From assembly GCF_000964545.1 (NCBI RefSeq), contig NZ_BBVD01000028.1, positions 1 to 32,574 on the forward strand: 32,574 nt of DNA, written 5' to 3'. Under the pieces are notes generated by a model. It saw nothing but the letters and a program-made list of their open reading frames with translations. It was not told the origin of the DNA and did not search any database. The stretch comes from Comamonas thiooxydans. GTDB lineage: Bacteria > Pseudomonadota > Gammaproteobacteria > Burkholderiales > Burkholderiaceae_C. The stretch's first letter is position 1. Each line of letters begins with the position of its first letter. The position numbers were made by a program, and so were the translations under genes. Positions 1-8,275 of this stretch are shown here, in pieces.

Positions 1-2
1 CC

Positions 3-29
3 GTGCCGGCCAAGCTGGTCAACAAGTAG
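3..29 (+). CDS. C-terminal tail of a gene entering from the left
   Basis: An open frame runs from the window edge to a TAG at 27-29 and would encode the last eight residues VPAKLVNK. Nothing more can be said about the product. A perfect 7-bp inverted repeat (GCACTGC, one spacer base, GCAGTGC) follows at 59-73 and could be a 3' hairpin, although no T-tract comes after it. Whether this frame is really coding cannot be decided from eight codons. Confidence 0.25.
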   Translation: MPAKLVNK

Positions 30-110
30 CCTCGCATCGCGGCAGTCACCGTTCGGAAGCACTGCCGCAGTGCGGTCTGGAACAATGTCAGGGGCAGTGT
101 TCGAAGCGGG

Positions 111-872
111 ATGTGCTGCGCAGTCGTTAAGATGGCGCGCATCCCCCTTTTTGCGATGAACGATCTCCCCCGAATGGAACCCTCTGTCTCCCCCAATGTC
201 GCCGTTGCCAGCCAGGCCGCCCGTTTGATTCGGGACTGGATCGAAGCCGGCACCTATCCGGTGGGCTCACTGCTGCCCTCGCAGCGCGATCTGTCGGAAC
301 AACTGGGCATCAGCCGGACGTCATTGCGCGAGGCCTTGTCAACGCTACAGGGGCTGGGGCTGGTCGTGGCGCGGCCCGGCAAGGGCATGTATGTAACCGA
401 GGCGTCCGAGGCGCCAGCCAGCGAGGCCTGGCGCTTTGCCGATTCGCATGCGCTCACCGATGTCTATCAGCTACGCTACGCACTGGAAGGCTTTGCGGCG
501 CGCCTTGCGGCCCTGGTGGTACAGCCCGAGGACCTGACGCTGCTGCGGGCCAACCTGCAGGGCATGCAGCAATGCATAGAGGCCTCGGACTTCCTGCAAG
601 CCAGTCGTCTGGATTTCGATTTCCACATGCAGATCGCCACCATCTCGGGCAATCACGCGATTGCCGACGTGCTGCGCGGCAGCGGCGAAGTCATGCAGGA
701 GAGCCAGCGCCTGCCGTTCTACAAGCGCGGCGCGCGCCATGCCACCTGCGAGGAGCATGCGGCCATCATCGACGGCCTTGCACAGGGCCGGCCGGAGCTG
801 GCGCAGCAGGCCATGTCAGCGCACATCGTGCAGGCTGCCCAGCGTGCTGGCGTGCACTTTCCAACCGGCTAG
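111..872 (+). CDS. GntR-family transcriptional regulator, FadR subfamily (FCD domain)
   Basis: Likely a ligand-responsive DNA-binding repressor. The N-terminal winged helix-turn-helix (about residues 30-95) shows LLPSQRDLSEQLGISRTSLR followed by LVVARPGKGMYV, the classic GntR recognition-helix and wing pattern. The C-terminal part (about 110-245) is all-helical with FDFHMQIATISGN and EEHAAIIDGL, typical of the FCD ligand-binding domain, which often binds a metal through His and Asp. Members usually control catabolism of organic acids. The start is uncertain: in-frame ATGs lie at 111, 132, 156 and 174 and none has a good Shine-Dalgarno. A start at 156 or 174 gives the usual FadR-type length. 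The regulated gene is not obvious; it may lie left of the window or be the flavin reductase-like gene downstream. Confidence 0.9.
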   Translation: MCCAVVKMARIPLFAMNDLPRMEPSVSPNVAVASQAARLIRDWIEAGTYPVGSLLPSQRDLSEQLGISRTSLREALSTLQGLGLVVARPGKGMYVTEASEAPASEAWRFADSHALTDVYQLRYALEGFAARLAALVVQPEDLTLLRANLQGMQQCIEASDFLQASRLDFDFHMQIATISGNHAIADVLRGSGEVMQESQRLPFYKRGARHATCEEHAAIIDGLAQGRPELAQQAMSAHIVQAAQRAGVHFPTG

Positions 873-1103
873 GAGCTGTTCTCCCGATTCAAAGGACGGC
901 TTTTTACGCAAAATAAGGCGCTCATCATTTGTGTTGAGGCGTGAGCACATTACCAGTGCGAGACGGCTATAGCGACGGGTTGGGCCTCAGACTTGGTAGA
1001 GTCCCCAGCAGCCCGACCTCCCCAGCACGCCGTTAGATTCGCACTATCTCCCATGAATGCAGTTGAGCACTTCCCGGCAGGGCAGACGTTAGAACCACCA
1101 GCG

Positions 1104-1721
1104 ATGAAAACTGACTCGCATACCTATGAGCCCCGCAAAGGGCACGGACTGCCGCATGATCCCTTCAACGCCATCGTCGGCCCGCGGCCGATCGGATGGA
1201 TTTCGAGCAGGAGCGCGAGCGGACAGGTCAATCTGGCACCCTACAGCTTCTTTAACGCCTTCAACTACGTCCCTCCCATCATCGGCTTCTCCAGCATCGG
1301 CTGGAAAGACACGGTGCGCAACATCCAGGAGACTGGCGAGTTCGCGTGGAATCTGGCCACGCGTGAGCTAGCCGATGCCATGAACCAGACCTGTGCCGCC
1401 GTCCCTGCGGAGGTGGATGAGTTCGAGCTGGCAGGGCTAGAAGCCGTGGATTCGGAGTTGATACGGGTGCCCAGAGTCGCACAGAGCCCGGTGACCTTCG
1501 AATGCCGATTGACCGACATCCACCAGTTGCGTACCGCCAGCCATGAGTCGATTCCGTCTTGGCTCGTGCTTGGGGAGGTGGTAAAGGTCTACATCGATCA
1601 TCGGCTGCTCAAGGACGGTGTGTTCGACACGGCCAATGCCGGGGTGATTCTCCGCGCGGGAGGCCCTGCAGACTATTTCTCGATTGGCGATGAGCAGAAG
1701 TTCCGCATGTATCGTCCCTAG
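1104..1721 (+). CDS. Flavin reductase-like (FMN-binding split-barrel) domain protein
   Basis: A 205-residue protein of the DIM6/NTAB-type flavin reductase-like family, a split beta-barrel that binds FMN as a dimer. The N-terminal half carries the family core PRPIGWISSRSASGQVNLAP, then SFFNAFNYVPPIIGFSS and KDTVRNIQETGEFAWN. Relatives act as flavin reductases or FMN-dependent oxidoreductases of unknown substrate, presumably cytoplasmic. An upstream in-frame ATG at 993 would add 37 residues unlike the family, so 1104 is preferred, although no strong ribosome-binding site is visible. It stands alone between the GntR gene and a gene-poor stretch. The exact substrate cannot be inferred. Confidence 0.88.
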   Translation: MKTDSHTYEPRKGHGLPHDPFNAIVGPRPIGWISSRSASGQVNLAPYSFFNAFNYVPPIIGFSSIGWKDTVRNIQETGEFAWNLATRELADAMNQTCAAVPAEVDEFELAGLEAVDSELIRVPRVAQSPVTFECRLTDIHQLRTASHESIPSWLVLGEVVKVYIDHRLLKDGVFDTANAGVILRAGGPADYFSIGDEQKFRMYRP

Positions 1722-2115
1722 TAGCAGATGGCATGAGCCTGCCCTTGCAAGCTCAGGTTGAGCCCAATATCGGTTGCCTGGGTGTCTGCAATGTGGCCGA
1801 CACCTTGAATTCAGGACTTCGCTACGACAGGCAACGACCGCTGCACATCAGACATTGCCGGTGGAAGCTCGAACGAGAGCCACGGGTCGACACAAGCCTG
1901 TCAGGGCAAGCGGAAGCCGTCCTTCGTTTGGGTAGCGGCGAATCACGCAAACGCATGACCGATCCTGAGGGCGAAGCGGCCCTTCGAGGCAGACGGCGTT
2001 CAACGGCTTGTGTTGGTGATTGCTGTCACTCAGGCGCAGGGCCGTGGATGGCTCAGATCAGCTTGAAGCAGTCAACTGAGGGAGTGCCTTCAAGAACAGC
2101 TTCTGGCCGGGAATG
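1722..2115. other. Gene-poor stretch, no confident gene
   Basis: Open frames exist on the + strand (for example 1733-2119), but their translations are rich in Arg, Ser and Cys, match no family I recognise and have no usable ribosome-binding site. The stretch adjoins a decayed recombinase, so it is more likely gene debris or degraded intergenic DNA than a gene. Confidence 0.5.
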
Positions 2116-2268
2116 CTAGCTCGCCCCAACGCCACATTGCAGGCTTTGAGGGCGGCAGGTCTCCGTCTGCTCAGAGATCTCGCGTGCATCGTCGACCTTG
2201 ATGTTCAGGCACCTCGGTGTCGACTCCGGCTTGGAGTGGCCGGGCAGCAGCTGCACAGCGCACCCGGC
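2116..2268 (-). pseudogene. Decayed C-terminal fragment of a tyrosine recombinase/integrase
   Basis: Reading the minus strand from about 2268 to a TAG at 2116-2118 gives AVQLLPGHSKPESTPRCLNI followed by KVDDAREISEQTE. This aligns by eye with the C-terminus of a common phage/transposon integrase family (pattern AVQLLLGHTKxESTVRYLG, then VDDALEISEQTE). The segment normally holds the catalytic Gly-His and the nucleophilic Tyr. Here the His is kept but the Tyr position is Cys (TGC), so the fragment could not cut DNA. Only about 40 recognisable residues remain and no N-terminal domain is visible. The sequence abuts and partly overlaps the 3' end of the phosphoribosyltransferase gene. It marks an old mobile element. 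Confidence 0.6.
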
Positions 2269-2942
2269 TATTGCGCAGCGTCACGCAATTCCCTGCGCCA
2301 GGCCTTGCTGAGCAAGGTCTTTACCTCCTCATCCGTGGTCTGAGCGAAATCGCGGTACCACTGGCCCACGGAAAAGAAGGGCGCTGGAGTGAGCAGGCAT
2401 ATCAGCTGGTCGACCAGAGGGCGCAGCATCGCCAGCGTCTCCACAGGTGCGACCGGTACGGCGACTGCGATGTGTGCTGGCGACTGCAAGCGTACCGCAG
2501 CAATCGCCGCACGCATGGTGGCACCGGTCGCCAGTCCATCATCGACCAGTATCACCCGTTGCCCAGTCACGGCTGGCGCGGGACGTTTGCCCCGATAGGC
2601 CAGGTCACGGCGCCGCAGCTCCAGAACTTCCTGTTGCGCGACTGCGTCGATGGCCGCTGGGGAGATGTACAGGCCACGGATGAGATCATCGTTCAACACC
2701 CGCACGCCGCCGCTGGCAATGGCGCCCATCGCCATCTCCTTATGGCCGGGCGTGCCTAGTTTGCGCACCAGCATCAAATCCAGCCGCAGGGCCAGTGCGC
2801 TGGCAACCTCATAGGCGACCGGCACGCCGCCCCGTGGCAAGGCCAGCACGAGCACATCGGCTTGCTCGCGCCACGCCGCCAATGCCGCGGCCAGGGCCCG
2901 GCCAGCATCTGCCCGGTCACGAAACGAAGTATCCGGTCTCAT
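2268..2942 (-). CDS. Phosphoribosyltransferase family protein (type I PRTase fold)
   Basis: A 224-residue cytoplasmic protein with the type I phosphoribosyltransferase signature VILVDDGLATGATM at residues 130-143, where two acidic residues and the following loop bind PRPP. The early ALPRGGVPVAYEVA (34-47), with KLGTPGHKEMAMGAI after it, matches the predicted PRTase group (COG1926) often found near stress or erythromycin-esterase-like genes. The true nucleobase or other substrate of this group is not established. It starts at an ATG at 2942 and ends in TAG at 2268-2270. It stands alone on the minus strand with integrase debris just beyond its 3' end. Confidence 0.88.
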   Translation of the reverse strand: MRPDTSFRDRADAGRALAAALAAWREQADVLVLALPRGGVPVAYEVASALALRLDLMLVRKLGTPGHKEMAMGAIASGGVRVLNDDLIRGLYISPAAIDAVAQQEVLELRRRDLAYRGKRPAPAVTGQRVILVDDGLATGATMRAAIAAVRLQSPAHIAVAVPVAPVETLAMLRPLVDQLICLLTPAPFFSVGQWYRDFAQTTDEEVKTLLSKAWRRELRDAAQ

Positions 2943-3660
2943 GTCTTCGGCTCCTCAGCACCCACAGCTTTACTATGCGCCTGATTTGCGTGCCTCGGGC
3001 GGCTGCTTCAGGCAATCCCCGCCTATGAGCAACTTCATCAAGCAGCGACTGCAGAGCCGAGACGCCGGGATTTAGCGGTGCAGCTTGCGCGACTGGCCTT
3101 GTTGGACACGTTTGGGTCGAGTGAACAGTTCTGCAATTGGAGCTGCTTGCACAACCCTTGATACGTCGTTGCTTCGCCTTGTCGTACTTCTCTGCACAGC
3201 CTGCGGCTTCGCGCCTTGTCTCAACCGCAAACCGTCCGTTTGCCGGGTCGTGGTAGCCGCTTTGAAGTGGCTGGCCCAAGCCCGGCAGGATTTGCACATT
3301 GCGCCCACTGAAGCTCGCAATTCAGGTCTCATCGCCAGGCCCAGATCAGGAGCAGGGCGGTGGCATTGCATGCAAACAGATGCCGAGTAAAGCGAAGCCG
3401 AATATCAAGGCATTCGAATTTTTGCGAGTCTTTGTCTGATAGCTAAGCAAAATGAGTTGTGAATGATCTCGAATAATGAGCTTTCTTCAAAAATAGATCA
3501 ATCAATTGAAGAGAGATGTATTTATTCGTCAAATACAAAACTGAGTGGAGGATTGCATAAACAGTGAGAGCCGAAACCCACCGGTGTTTTGAGAATTTTC
3601 CTAAACCTGAATGCCACCGAGCCAGATATCATTTAATGTCCAAAAAATATTGGATGAATA
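2943..3660. other. Intergenic stretch with a dispersed repeat and an AT-rich promoter zone
   Basis: No convincing gene. It holds one copy of the roughly 110-bp dispersed repeat (3150-3261). From about 3400 the base composition turns sharply AT-rich, as in the other fimbrial promoter regions of this window, and this probably carries the promoter of the adhesin-like gene at 3661. The overlapping open frames at 2917-3390 on both strands are products of the repeat and are not supported. Confidence 0.6.
3150..3261 (-). repeat. Dispersed intergenic repeat, copy 1 (about 112 bp)
   Basis: Read on the minus strand, this segment aligns nearly end to end with 14866-14975 on the + strand, with most positions identical by eye. 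Shared blocks include CACGACCCGGCAAAC, GGTTTGCG, AGGCGCGAAGCCGC, GTACGACAA and GCAACGACGTA. Two short stems are kept in both copies: GCAAAC pairing with GTTTGC, and GTACG pairing with CGTAC (CGTAT here, retained as a G-U pair). It is outside any supported gene. It may be a non-autonomous repeat family or a structured RNA element. Confidence 0.75.
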
Positions 3661-4704
3661 ATGGCGAAATCTCTCAAATCTCTATTTCGATCAAAGGGTT
3701 CTCCGAAAAATCTTTCGCGGATATCTTTTCTGTTGTTCTCCACTCTGCTGTCGACTGCTGCAAGGGCTGATTTTTGCTAAGTTCGTATTGACGACAGTGA
3801 GACGATCGCAGATTCGCTGCATTGGGAATTTCCTTCTTTTAAAACTGCGGATTTTGATCCCAATGTTCCTTTGGGTACGGTGCTATATAGCTCCAACTCA
3901 AAAGCCAATGGAGAAGGAGGGAGGGCGATATGCCCTTTCGATATTGGTGTTGTTGTCTATGCTGTTCCGTTTAATCTCGGTATGGGTGGATGGAATACGT
4001 ACAAGACTCCAATCGAGGGCATTGGAATACGAGTCAAAGGCGGCATTAACCAGCAGCAGTGGTGGCCGCAACAGAAAGACTTTGGAACTACAACTTGGCT
4101 TAACATGGCTGCGGCCGACAATTTCACCGTTGAACTTGTGAAAATAGGCAAGATTACTGCTGGCGGACACATATCTGGAGCCATCGGTGAAACCACGTTT
4201 GTCAATTACGGTTATGTCGCTCGACGAATATATCTTCAGGGGGATGGCATTGAGGTCCGACCCAGAGTGCCATCTTGCGCACTGCAAACAAAAACTGTCA
4301 GTGTTGAACTGGAGGGCGACATTAGCGAGCTGACCGACAAGAGCGCAGGGCCAACCAAAGATTTCAACCTGAGGCTGCAGTGCTCGGGCGGAGATGCCCA
4401 CACAACGACAAGAATGTTCATTGTTATGTCGGATCCCATGAACCCCTCTAACCGTTCGAGCACACTTTCTCTCTCCAACGATTCCGAGGCAAAGAATGTC
4501 GGGATAGAAATCCTGCGAGAAAATGGCGAGCTTGTCCGCTACGGCCCGGAATCCGGGGCGGAGAACCAATGGATGGTCGGCGAGTTTGGTAATGTGCCCG
4601 TGGACATCAAGTTGAGGGCGCGCTACGTCGGAACGTCGATGATTCTCAAGCCTACTGTCGGCACTGCAAATGCCTATGCCACGTTTGTCATCAGCTATAA
4701 ATAA
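3661..4704 (+). pseudogene. Fimbrial tip adhesin-like protein, interrupted by an in-frame TAA
   Basis: The frame begins at ATG 3661 (preceded by GGAT) with a basic N-terminus and the hydrophobic stretch ISFLLFSTLLSTAARA, a clear signal peptide, then DFC and a TAA at 3778-3780. The same frame then continues unbroken (VRIDDSETIADSLHWEF...) to a TAA at 4702-4704. The distal half is a pilin domain: PSCALQTKTVSVELEGDIS, a second Cys in LRLQCSGG, and a beta-strand-rich end ATFVISYK with the penultimate aromatic typical of chaperone-usher subunits. The region before it would be the receptor-binding domain. The total of about 346 residues fits a two-domain tip adhesin. As sequenced, only a 39-residue leader or a signal-less fragment (TTG at 3871) could be made, so the gene is probably inactive unless the TAA is an error or is bypassed. 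It converges on the pilus operon instead of lying inside it. Confidence 0.8.
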
Positions 4705-4722
4705 GATCGTTATCAGAAAAGT

Positions 4723-4756
4723 GCCCGCCCTCCGTGATGGAGGCCGGGCTTTTTTT
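4723..4756 (+). terminator. Rho-independent terminator of the adhesin-like gene
   Basis: The stem is GCCCG plus CCTCC pairing with GGAGG plus CGGGC, with a single-base mismatch on each side, a 5-nt loop (GTGAT) and seven T residues at 4750-4756. It lies 18 bases after the adhesin stop codon. This is a canonical intrinsic terminator on the + strand. Confidence 0.9.
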
Positions 4757-5346
4757 ATATCTGGAGTGCATCAGCTTGAGCCGCTACAGCCTGGTGTGCC
4801 CGGTGTGCCTGGTGCGCTTGGTGTGAGCAGCAGCGTGCCCTGGGGAGTTCGATGGCCATCGATCCAGGATCGTCTGGATAGGGCACTTTCTTGAGGTGTT
4901 TCGGTCTTGCTCTTCAAGGCTCTGGATATTGCACATCGCTGGAGCGCGATCCAGAGCAGGAACCAGATCAAGCTTGCAGGCTTTGGAAAGCTGCGCATCC
5001 GCTTTGAAAGGCGCCTGGATATTCACAAAGCCTTGCTTGACGCCGGCGGCTGCTGCAATTTGCTGGGCACGCCCGGCAGCAGGTGGTCTAGAAGCGCGCC
5101 GCTCTTGGGTCGTTCTCAGACCTTGTCAGACCGTTCTCAGGCCGCTCTCTGGTCGTTCTTGGGCCGCTTTCAAGGCGCGAAGTTGTTCGAGCGGTGCAGA
5201 GCGGTCGGTTCAATCCATTCCGTTTGCCGCATATCGTTTGCCAGCATAGGGAGCTTGCCGACGAAGATGGTGCTCTGACTGTTGCCAGCTTCGGGCGCCT
5301 GCACGTGCAGGGCCCATCACTCTATCTGGCAATCTGGCCGGGGACT
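4757..5346. other. Gene-poor gap between two facing terminators
   Basis: The gap lies between the adhesin terminator and the usher terminator. Several overlapping frames are open on both strands, but none has a recognisable product or a good ribosome-binding site. It contains a tandem 22-bp repeat (5098-5175) and a 14-bp perfect palindrome CCTGCACGTGCAGG at 5298-5311. A short Pro-Gly-Val/Ala run is readable near 4780-4820, too short to call collagen-like. Confidence 0.5.
5098..5175. repeat. Imperfect tandem repeat, about 22-bp unit, 3-4 copies
   Basis: Units begin at 5111, 5132 and 5154 with CGTTCTCAGA, CGTTCTCAGG and CGTTCTTGGG, each followed by a CCGCT/CCTTG-like segment. A partial unit precedes them (CCGCTCTTGGGT). 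The 21-22 bp period is not a multiple of three throughout, which argues against a coding repeat. On the minus strand the words GAACGACC and GTCTGAG recall the degenerate repeats at 15582 and 16322. Confidence 0.55.
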
Positions 5347-5375
5347 CAAAAAAAGGGCGGGAGTCGCTTCCCGCC
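5347..5375 (-). terminator. Rho-independent terminator of the fimbrial operon
   Basis: On the minus strand GGCGGGA pairs with TCCCGCC around a 6-nt loop, followed by C and a run of T residues (A run 5348-5354 on the + strand). It begins 9 bases past the usher stop codon. Confidence 0.88.
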
Positions 5376-5383
5376 ATGTTGGC

Positions 5384-8275
5384 TTATGAGGCGTCTGCCT
5401 TGGGACGCCGCAGATCGCTCGCTGCAATGGAGCCAGGGTCCTTGCGCTCGGGAGAGGGCGGGATGGGTGTTGTGCAGGTGAGCGGGTGGCGCTGATAATT
5501 TTCGCCCTCGACCTTTGGCGGCAGCGTATAGCTGACGCGGCATGTGGCCTCATCCCAGCGTATGTCGAGCATGCCTTGCTCGCGGTCTGCGGGCAGCAAG
5601 GTCAGGACGCGGCCGCGCGGGTCGGTGATTCCCAGCCTTGTGCCATCGAGCTCGTCGACAGTCGCTCCAAACGGCAGGGGCTTGCCGTCGGCCCCGCGCA
5701 AATCGAACTGCACGCGGCGCCCGCTCACTGCCGTGAACTTGGCCAGCCCGGCTGCACCACGTGTAGGTACCACCATCTGCGCGCCGTTGGTGATATCGAC
5801 GTCCTTGGACAGTCCCTGTGTCCTGAGCGTCACCAGGTTGCCGCGAAAGGGCGTGGCGCTGGGGATGATTGCATAGCCATTGCGGCCCGTCTCGACGCCG
5901 GAGAAGCTCGAGATTGCCACGCCAGGCACCGGCGGCTCGATCTTGGCGAGCATGAAGGTTTCACTCAATCCCTGCCCGAGGTTGACGCCGCCTGCGTGAG
6001 CCACGACGGACCCCGACGCCGAGAAATTGCTCGCACGGTATCGGTCCCCATGGGTGTAGCTGGCATTGAGGCGGCCAAACGAGGTCGCGGTGCCCACGCC
6101 GATCGAGGCGTCTCGCTGGCCGTCCGCATCCTTGTTGCCGGCCACGGTGTAGCTGACATGCCTCTCGAGGGGAAGAGCGCCGGAGACGCCGGCCTGCGCA
6201 CTTGTACCGGCACGTTGTCGGCTCAGTGTGGAGAATGCGTGCGTGGAGTCTCCCGGGCCACCCAAGGGCATGCTGAGAGTGAGCATGAAGGTGTTGTCAT
6301 GACGGGGCATGGGCCCGTTTGCCCAGGAGGAATGCAGGTTTCGTGATTGCGTATAGGAGATGTTGTAGTTCAGCTTGCCGATCGAGTTGCTGTACGCCAG
6401 TGACAGGCTGCGGGAAGAGGTTCCATTCCAGTTCTTGCCATAGGATCCATTCAGATAGATATGGCCACGGCCGATAGGTTGAGAGAGGTAGCCGTCCAGA
6501 CGCTGTCTGCTGGCACGCCCCAAGTTCAGATACGAGCCGGGTCGCGAGCCGGACTGTGTGCCGTTTCGCTCGATGTGATCGGAGAGCGTGCGAAATCCCT
6601 CGCGCAAGCCATGCTGCACATTGAAGGAGACATGGGATCCGGTCGCTTCGACAAATTTTGCATAGCGAAGGTTGAGACGATCTCCGCTTGTCGATGAGCC
6701 GCCGGCGTTGCTGCGCGAGTGGATGGCGTCCAGAGACACCGCGCCAATCGGCGTGTTCATGCCTGCACCCAGCGAGTAAGACAAATAGCCGGGCGAGGCC
6801 TGCAGGCCGGCCGCCAGGCTGGTATTGGCCGTCAGGCCGTAGATCACCGATCCGCTGGCAAAACCGGGCCGCTCCTGCTGGCGACGATCCAGGCGCACCT
6901 GGCCGGCAGCAATGTCGTACTTGATCCGGCCCTCGCGGACCATCAGCGGAGGGCTTGCGAATGACTGCCGAAATACACGCCGGACCCCGCTGGCTTCAAT
7001 GACGGCGATTTCCAGGTCGCCGTTCGTGCCGGAAGGCTGCAAATCGGTGATTGCAAATGGCCCGGGAGAAACGGTAGTCGTATAGAGCAGATAGCCATTC
7101 TGGCGAACTTCCACGGTCGCATTGCTTTCCGCCGTCCCTCGGATCACGGGCGCGTAACCTCGCTCTTCGTCAGGTCGCATCGCCTCATCGGAGGCCAGTT
7201 GCATGCCGAGAAAGCGCACGTTGTCGAACAACGGCGAATAGGTGTATGTCTCTCCCACGACCATCTGGCTTTTGATGGTGTTGAAGCCGCGCTGCAGATA
7301 GGTGTTCTGGCTATTGAACTTCGACGGCCGACGGCTTCCCGAAGTGAAATACGAGTCGTTGCGCAAGCGCCATTCGCCCAGGTTGACACCTGAACGGATG
7401 CTGGCGCTGAGATCATTCTGAGAGCTGCTGTGCCGCAACTCGCTGCGGCGTGCATTGAGGCTGTAGTTGAGGAAGGCGACATCGGCACCTTCCTCCCACA
7501 GGGAGGGGTCGATATAGCCACGACGAAGCGAGGTCATGTAGATCTGCGGCACGCTCAGGTTCAGACGCAGGCTTGCCATATCGTATGCGGCGCTTGCGTC
7601 CGGTATGGCTTCCGCCAGGCGCATGCAGGTGGCGCCTTGCTCCAAGGGGGTGGGGAGCTTGCCCAGATCAACCCCGCCTTGCTCCAGCATGGCCACGGTA
7701 ATGCATGGCTCGATTTCGTCGCTTTTGGGGTTGTGGGAGAACTCGACATCCATGCGGCCGGCCAGCATCTGGTTGATGTAGATGTCGACGCGTTGGAAGC
7801 CCGGAGGAACGCCTGAGCCGGCCAGCAATGTCCGGATGTCGGTGGTGGAAGTCATTCCGTAGAGGAAGGCCGTGTTGTAGCTGACGACGAATGAGCCGTC
7901 CAGCGCTGCAACCTGTACCGGTTGAGGCTTCTTGAGGGACGCCGCAGCCCCGCCCTGTGCTGGGCGCAGTGTCACTTGTTCCGCCCATGCTCCTGTGCCA
8001 ACGGCTTGAGAGGCACACAGCACGCCAGCCAGCCAGCCAGCGGTGAAGCAGGTGATGAGAGGACATGGATCAGAGAGCAAATTGGTGGGCTGCCTCCAAA
8101 AAAGGCGCAAGGAATCCCTATCCGCTGATTTGCGGCGGAATTCTTGTTCGAGCCCGGGAATGAGGAAGACAGGGCGCAGAAGAGGGCGCGCCCCGCCGCG
8201 ACTAGTCTGTTTTGACTGCTGCAGGAGACTCGGCGGAGTCACCAGAGAGTTGGACCTCATAGGCGTCAACGCCAC
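5384..8275 (-). CDS. Fimbrial outer-membrane usher protein (FimD/PapC family)
   Basis: The outer-membrane assembly platform that accepts chaperone-pilin complexes and secretes the pilus. After the secretion signal come an N-terminal chaperone-binding domain (about residues 108-250: SYNTAFLYG, then YINQMLAG), the beta-barrel/plug region (DVAFLNYSLNARRS, RGTAESNATVEVRQNGYLLY, DLQPSGTNGDLEIAVIEASG) and a C-terminal domain with the conserved Cys pair (ATCRVSYTLPP, then HPLTC). The start is unclear. The open frame reaches an ATG at 8275, overlapping the chaperone gene by 74 bases, but the hydrophobic leader PLITCFTAGWLAGVLCASQA begins near residue 72. A TTG at 8080 (GGAGG 12 bases upstream) would give 898 residues, close to the usual usher length of about 850. 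It is the third gene of the pilin-chaperone-usher operon and has its own terminator. Confidence 0.95.
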   Translation of the reverse strand: MALTPMRSNSLVTPPSLLQQSKQTSRGGARPLLRPVFLIPGLEQEFRRKSADRDSLRLFWRQPTNLLSDPCPLITCFTAGWLAGVLCASQAVGTGAWAEQVTLRPAQGGAAASLKKPQPVQVAALDGSFVVSYNTAFLYGMTSTTDIRTLLAGSGVPPGFQRVDIYINQMLAGRMDVEFSHNPKSDEIEPCITVAMLEQGGVDLGKLPTPLEQGATCMRLAEAIPDASAAYDMASLRLNLSVPQIYMTSLRRGYIDPSLWEEGADVAFLNYSLNARRSELRHSSSQNDLSASIRSGVNLGEWRLRNDSYFTSGSRRPSKFNSQNTYLQRGFNTIKSQMVVGETYTYSPLFDNVRFLGMQLASDEAMRPDEERGYAPVIRGTAESNATVEVRQNGYLLYTTTVSPGPFAITDLQPSGTNGDLEIAVIEASGVRRVFRQSFASPPLMVREGRIKYDIAAGQVRLDRRQQERPGFASGSVIYGLTANTSLAAGLQASPGYLSYSLGAGMNTPIGAVSLDAIHSRSNAGGSSTSGDRLNLRYAKFVEATGSHVSFNVQHGLREGFRTLSDHIERNGTQSGSRPGSYLNLGRASRQRLDGYLSQPIGRGHIYLNGSYGKNWNGTSSRSLSLAYSNSIGKLNYNISYTQSRNLHSSWANGPMPRHDNTFMLTLSMPLGGPGDSTHAFSTLSRQRAGTSAQAGVSGALPLERHVSYTVAGNKDADGQRDASIGVGTATSFGRLNASYTHGDRYRASNFSASGSVVAHAGGVNLGQGLSETFMLAKIEPPVPGVAISSFSGVETGRNGYAIIPSATPFRGNLVTLRTQGLSKDVDITNGAQMVVPTRGAAGLAKFTAVSGRRVQFDLRGADGKPLPFGATVDELDGTRLGITDPRGRVLTLLPADREQGMLDIRWDEATCRVSYTLPPKVEGENYQRHPLTCTTPIPPSPERKDPGSIAASDLRRPKADAS

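Noticed and set aside
1733..2119. 128-codon + strand open frame
   Set aside because: No ribosome-binding site, odd composition and no family resemblance; it lies in gene debris.
3871..4704. Treating the TTG at 3871 as the start of an intact 277-residue protein
   Set aside because: That product would lack the signal peptide needed for a pilus protein. The signal peptide lies upstream in the same frame, beyond a TAA.
4778..4830. Pro-Gly-Val-Pro-Gly-Val run suggesting a collagen-like protein
   Set aside because: Only about three triplets, in a frame with no gene features, after a terminator.
5486..6346. 286-codon + strand frame inside the usher gene
   Set aside because: It is antisense to the usher, which has full family motifs; the translation resembles no known protein.
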